Assembly: GCA_903924805.1 (NCBI GenBank)
Contig: CAIYCZ010000348.1
Location: 1-6,620 of the forward strand
Length of the DNA stretch: 6,620 bases
DNA from: an uncultured delta proteobacterium
GTDB lineage: Bacteria; Desulfobacterota; WTBG01; CAIYCZ01
Direction: 5' to 3'
Shown here: piece by piece, positions 5,158-6,620 of the stretch
How the letters are laid out: every line of letters begins with the position of its first letter
How positions within the stretch are numbered: the stretch's first letter is position 1
Made by a program: the position numbers and the translations under genes
Notes under the pieces: model-generated
Told to the model about the DNA's origin: nothing
What the model saw: the letters and a program-made list of their open reading frames with translations, nothing else
Database searches by the model: none

Positions 5158-5904
5158 ATGGACAGGGCAGAAATTAAACCCATTATTGAAGCGCTTATTT
5201 TTGCTTCGGATATACCCATCACGGTTGATAAAGTAAAACAGATCCTGGAAAACGTAGCAAAAAGGGATATCGAAGCAGCTATTGAAGAGCTCAAGAATGA
5301 TTATGCAATGCAGAGCAGGGGCTTTTACCTTAAGGAAGTCGCCAATGGATTCCAATTTCGTACCCATTCGGCATATGCCCACTGGTTAAAGAAACTGAAA
5401 AAATCAAAACCATTGCGATTGACCCAGCCGACGCTTGAGACACTTGCCATTATTGCTTACAAACAGCCAATTACCAGAATTGAAATTGATAAAATAAGAG
5501 GTGTTGACAGCGGCGGCATCATAAAAACCCTGCTTGATAAAAAGTTCATTTACATTGCAGGCAGAAAAAATATTCCCGGCAAACCTTTTTTATTTGTAAC
5601 GACAAAAATATTTCTTGAAGTCTTCGGGCTTGAAAATTTATCAAGCCTTCCGTCCATCAGAGAAATTGGCGAGCTGGATAACAGCCAGCTTCCATCGCTC
5701 CTGAAAGATAAGATGTCGCAGGGGATTGATTATAACGAAGACATCCCGTTGTATCCCGATGATCAGGGGGTTACTGCGGAAGGGGAGGGGGAGGGGGCAG
5801 CACAGCCGTTACGCGAAGACCATCTGCCGCACACAATGGCAGATGACAGCGTGCGCTCTGCTGCTCACGAAGAAGATGAAGTCAACGATAACCATGATGA
5901 ATAA
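5158..5904 (+). CDS. scpB: Segregation and condensation protein B
   Basis: A 248-residue partner of ScpA in the SMC condensin. Two winged-helix domains are visible: the first at about 3-80, with the family opening IEALIFASDIPITVDKV, and the second at about 85-170, with LTQPTLETLAIIAYKQPIT (88-106), IDKIRGVDSGG and GRKNIPGKPFLF (135-146). ScpB dimerises and wraps around the central linker of ScpA, stabilising the complex. The conserved core ends near residue 180, the usual family length being about 180-200; the remaining 50-60 residues are an acidic, low-complexity tail (EGEGEG at 208-213, then many D, E and H), presumably disordered. The tail's codons include G-tracts at 5766-5797. The start is fixed by AAGGAG 4 nt upstream. 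The rluB-type gene starts 10 nt after the stop, consistent with one operon. Confidence 0.96.
   Translation: MDRAEIKPIIEALIFASDIPITVDKVKQILENVAKRDIEAAIEELKNDYAMQSRGFYLKEVANGFQFRTHSAYAHWLKKLKKSKPLRLTQPTLETLAIIAYKQPITRIEIDKIRGVDSGGIIKTLLDKKFIYIAGRKNIPGKPFLFVTTKIFLEVFGLENLSSLPSIREIGELDNSQLPSLLKDKMSQGIDYNEDIPLYPDDQGVTAEGEGEGAAQPLREDHLPHTMADDSVRSAAHEEDEVNDNHDE
5766..5797 (+). other. Four-G-tract stretch within scpB (possible G-quadruplex)
   Basis: Four runs of at least four G lie at 5766-5770, 5782-5785, 5787-5791 and 5793-5797, with loops of 11, 1 and 1 nt. The last three encode the EGEGEG repeat in the ScpB tail. The arrangement could form a G-quadruplex in the coding strand and mRNA, and the GGGGA-type repeat is prone to slippage. 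Folding is inferred only. Confidence 0.45.
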
Positions 5905-5913
5905 TTGCAAAAC

Positions 5914-6620
5914 ATGCAGGAACGGTTACAGAAAATCATAGCAGGTGCAGGAATTGTTTCGCGAAGAAAGGCTGAAGAGCTGATAACAATCGGCAGGGTC
6001 AGCGTAAACGGCGTAACCGTAAAAAAGCTCGGCACCAAGGCAGATCCTCACCGTGACCGGATCGAGATTAATGGTCAAATACTGCCCCGTTCTGAAAATA
6101 AAATGTACCTTATGCTGCATAAACCAAAGGGGTATGTCACAACACTGCACGATCCTGAAGGGAGGCCAACAGTTGCAGACCTCGTGGGCTCAATTCCGGA
6201 ACGGCTCTATCCTGCGGGCCGGCTGGATTATGATACAGAAGGCCTCCTGATTCTTACCAATGACGGCGCATTTGCCCATCTTCTTCAGCATCCAAGTCAC
6301 AATATAGCAAGAACATATCTTGTGAAGGTCAAGGGATTTCTCAGTGATGTAACAGTAAAAAAGCTTGAACAGGGTGTCTATCTGGATGGTTTTAAGACGG
6401 GGAGGGTACGGATAAAGCTGCTCAGAAGGCTGCAGAGAAACAGCTGGCTTGAAGTGACTATCTGGGAAGGTAAAAACAGACAGCTAAAAAGAATGTTCGA
6501 ATCGATTGGTCATTCCACCATGAGGATTATCCGGGTTGGTTTTGGCACCCTGAAGCTTGACAGAGGACTTAAACCGGGCACGCATAGAAATCTTACCCGT
6601 GATGAAATAGACAGATTGGA
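5914..6620 (+). CDS. rluB: RluB-type 23S rRNA pseudouridine synthase (C terminus cut by window end)
   Basis: Open for 235 codons from the ATG at 5914 to the window edge. The N-terminal S4 RNA-binding domain (about 1-50; ERLQKIIAGAGIVSRRKAEE) precedes the RsuA/RluB/RluE/RluF catalytic domain. The latter shows LHKPKGYVTT, the catalytic loop GRLDYDTEGLL (102-112) with nucleophile D105, R133-x-Y135 and the family motif EGKNRQLKRM (185-194). The family isomerises specific uridines to pseudouridine in 23S rRNA (RluB: U2605 in E. coli numbering) or 16S rRNA (RsuA). The S4 domain plus its place beside scpAB, a common pairing, favours rluB over rsuA; the exact target is inferred. The start is 10 nt after the scpB stop with no Shine-Dalgarno site, suggesting translational coupling. 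Conserved blocks are intact and only the last residues are missing. Confidence 0.93.
   Translation, partial: MQERLQKIIAGAGIVSRRKAEELITIGRVSVNGVTVKKLGTKADPHRDRIEINGQILPRSENKMYLMLHKPKGYVTTLHDPEGRPTVADLVGSIPERLYPAGRLDYDTEGLLILTNDGAFAHLLQHPSHNIARTYLVKVKGFLSDVTVKKLEQGVYLDGFKTGRVRIKLLRRLQRNSWLEVTIWEGKNRQLKRMFESIGHSTMRIIRVGFGTLKLDRGLKPGTHRNLTRDEIDRL

Noticed and set aside
5726..5941. 71-codon plus-strand reading frame across the scpB tail and the rluB start
   Set aside because: It overlaps the ScpB tail and the rluB-type start in another frame, has no SD site and an arbitrary basic composition; both overlapping genes have clear family matches.

Overview
The window looks like a piece of a bacterial chromosome of moderate GC content (mid-40s % in the housekeeping genes, by sampling lines). 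The gene set and order (DHH-CBS-CBS-tRNA nucleotidyltransferase fusion, site-2 protease, scpA, scpB, rluB-type pseudouridine synthase) resembles what I recall from Nitrospirota and Desulfobacterota (Geobacter-like) genomes. That placement is inference from gene order and cannot be settled from the sequence alone.

Layout. Positions 1-152 (minus strand) hold the first 50 codons of an APC-family amino acid permease, about 67% GC and so unlike everything to its right. Positions 176-716 hold a low-GC insertion-like unit: a free-standing four-helix-bundle gene of the 23S rRNA intervening-sequence protein family (221-610, about 36% GC), with 7-bp tandem repeats on both sides in opposite orientation. 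The right-hand array runs up to the start codon of the next gene. Positions 718-3345 encode an 875-residue, three-part RNA enzyme: DHH/DHHA1 phosphoesterase, two CBS domains, and a class II tRNA nucleotidyltransferase. Positions 3346-3686 have no credible gene but hold a nested double-hairpin repeat (3441-3520), a REP-like palindrome (3534-3554) and a weak dyad. Positions 3687-6620 are a tightly packed run on the plus strand: M50 site-2 protease, scpA, scpB and an rluB-type gene cut by the window end.

How the genes relate. ScpA and ScpB are the kleisin and its partner in the SMC-ScpAB condensin that compacts and segregates the chromosome. The pseudouridine synthase modifies 23S rRNA, and the nucleotidyltransferase fusion matures or repairs tRNA 3' ends and probably also degrades short RNAs. 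The M50 protease is an integral membrane enzyme whose substrate is not evident. They are grouped as a housekeeping neighbourhood, not as one pathway.

The least ordinary part is the four-helix-bundle gene with its inverted heptad arrays. The arrays can pair with each other (27 of 31 positions for one pairing), which recalls the stem-enclosed ORFs of rRNA intervening sequences, and they appear to have replaced the normal leader of the nucleotidyltransferase gene. I see no reverse transcriptase, CRISPR array, transposase, tRNA or rRNA in the window.
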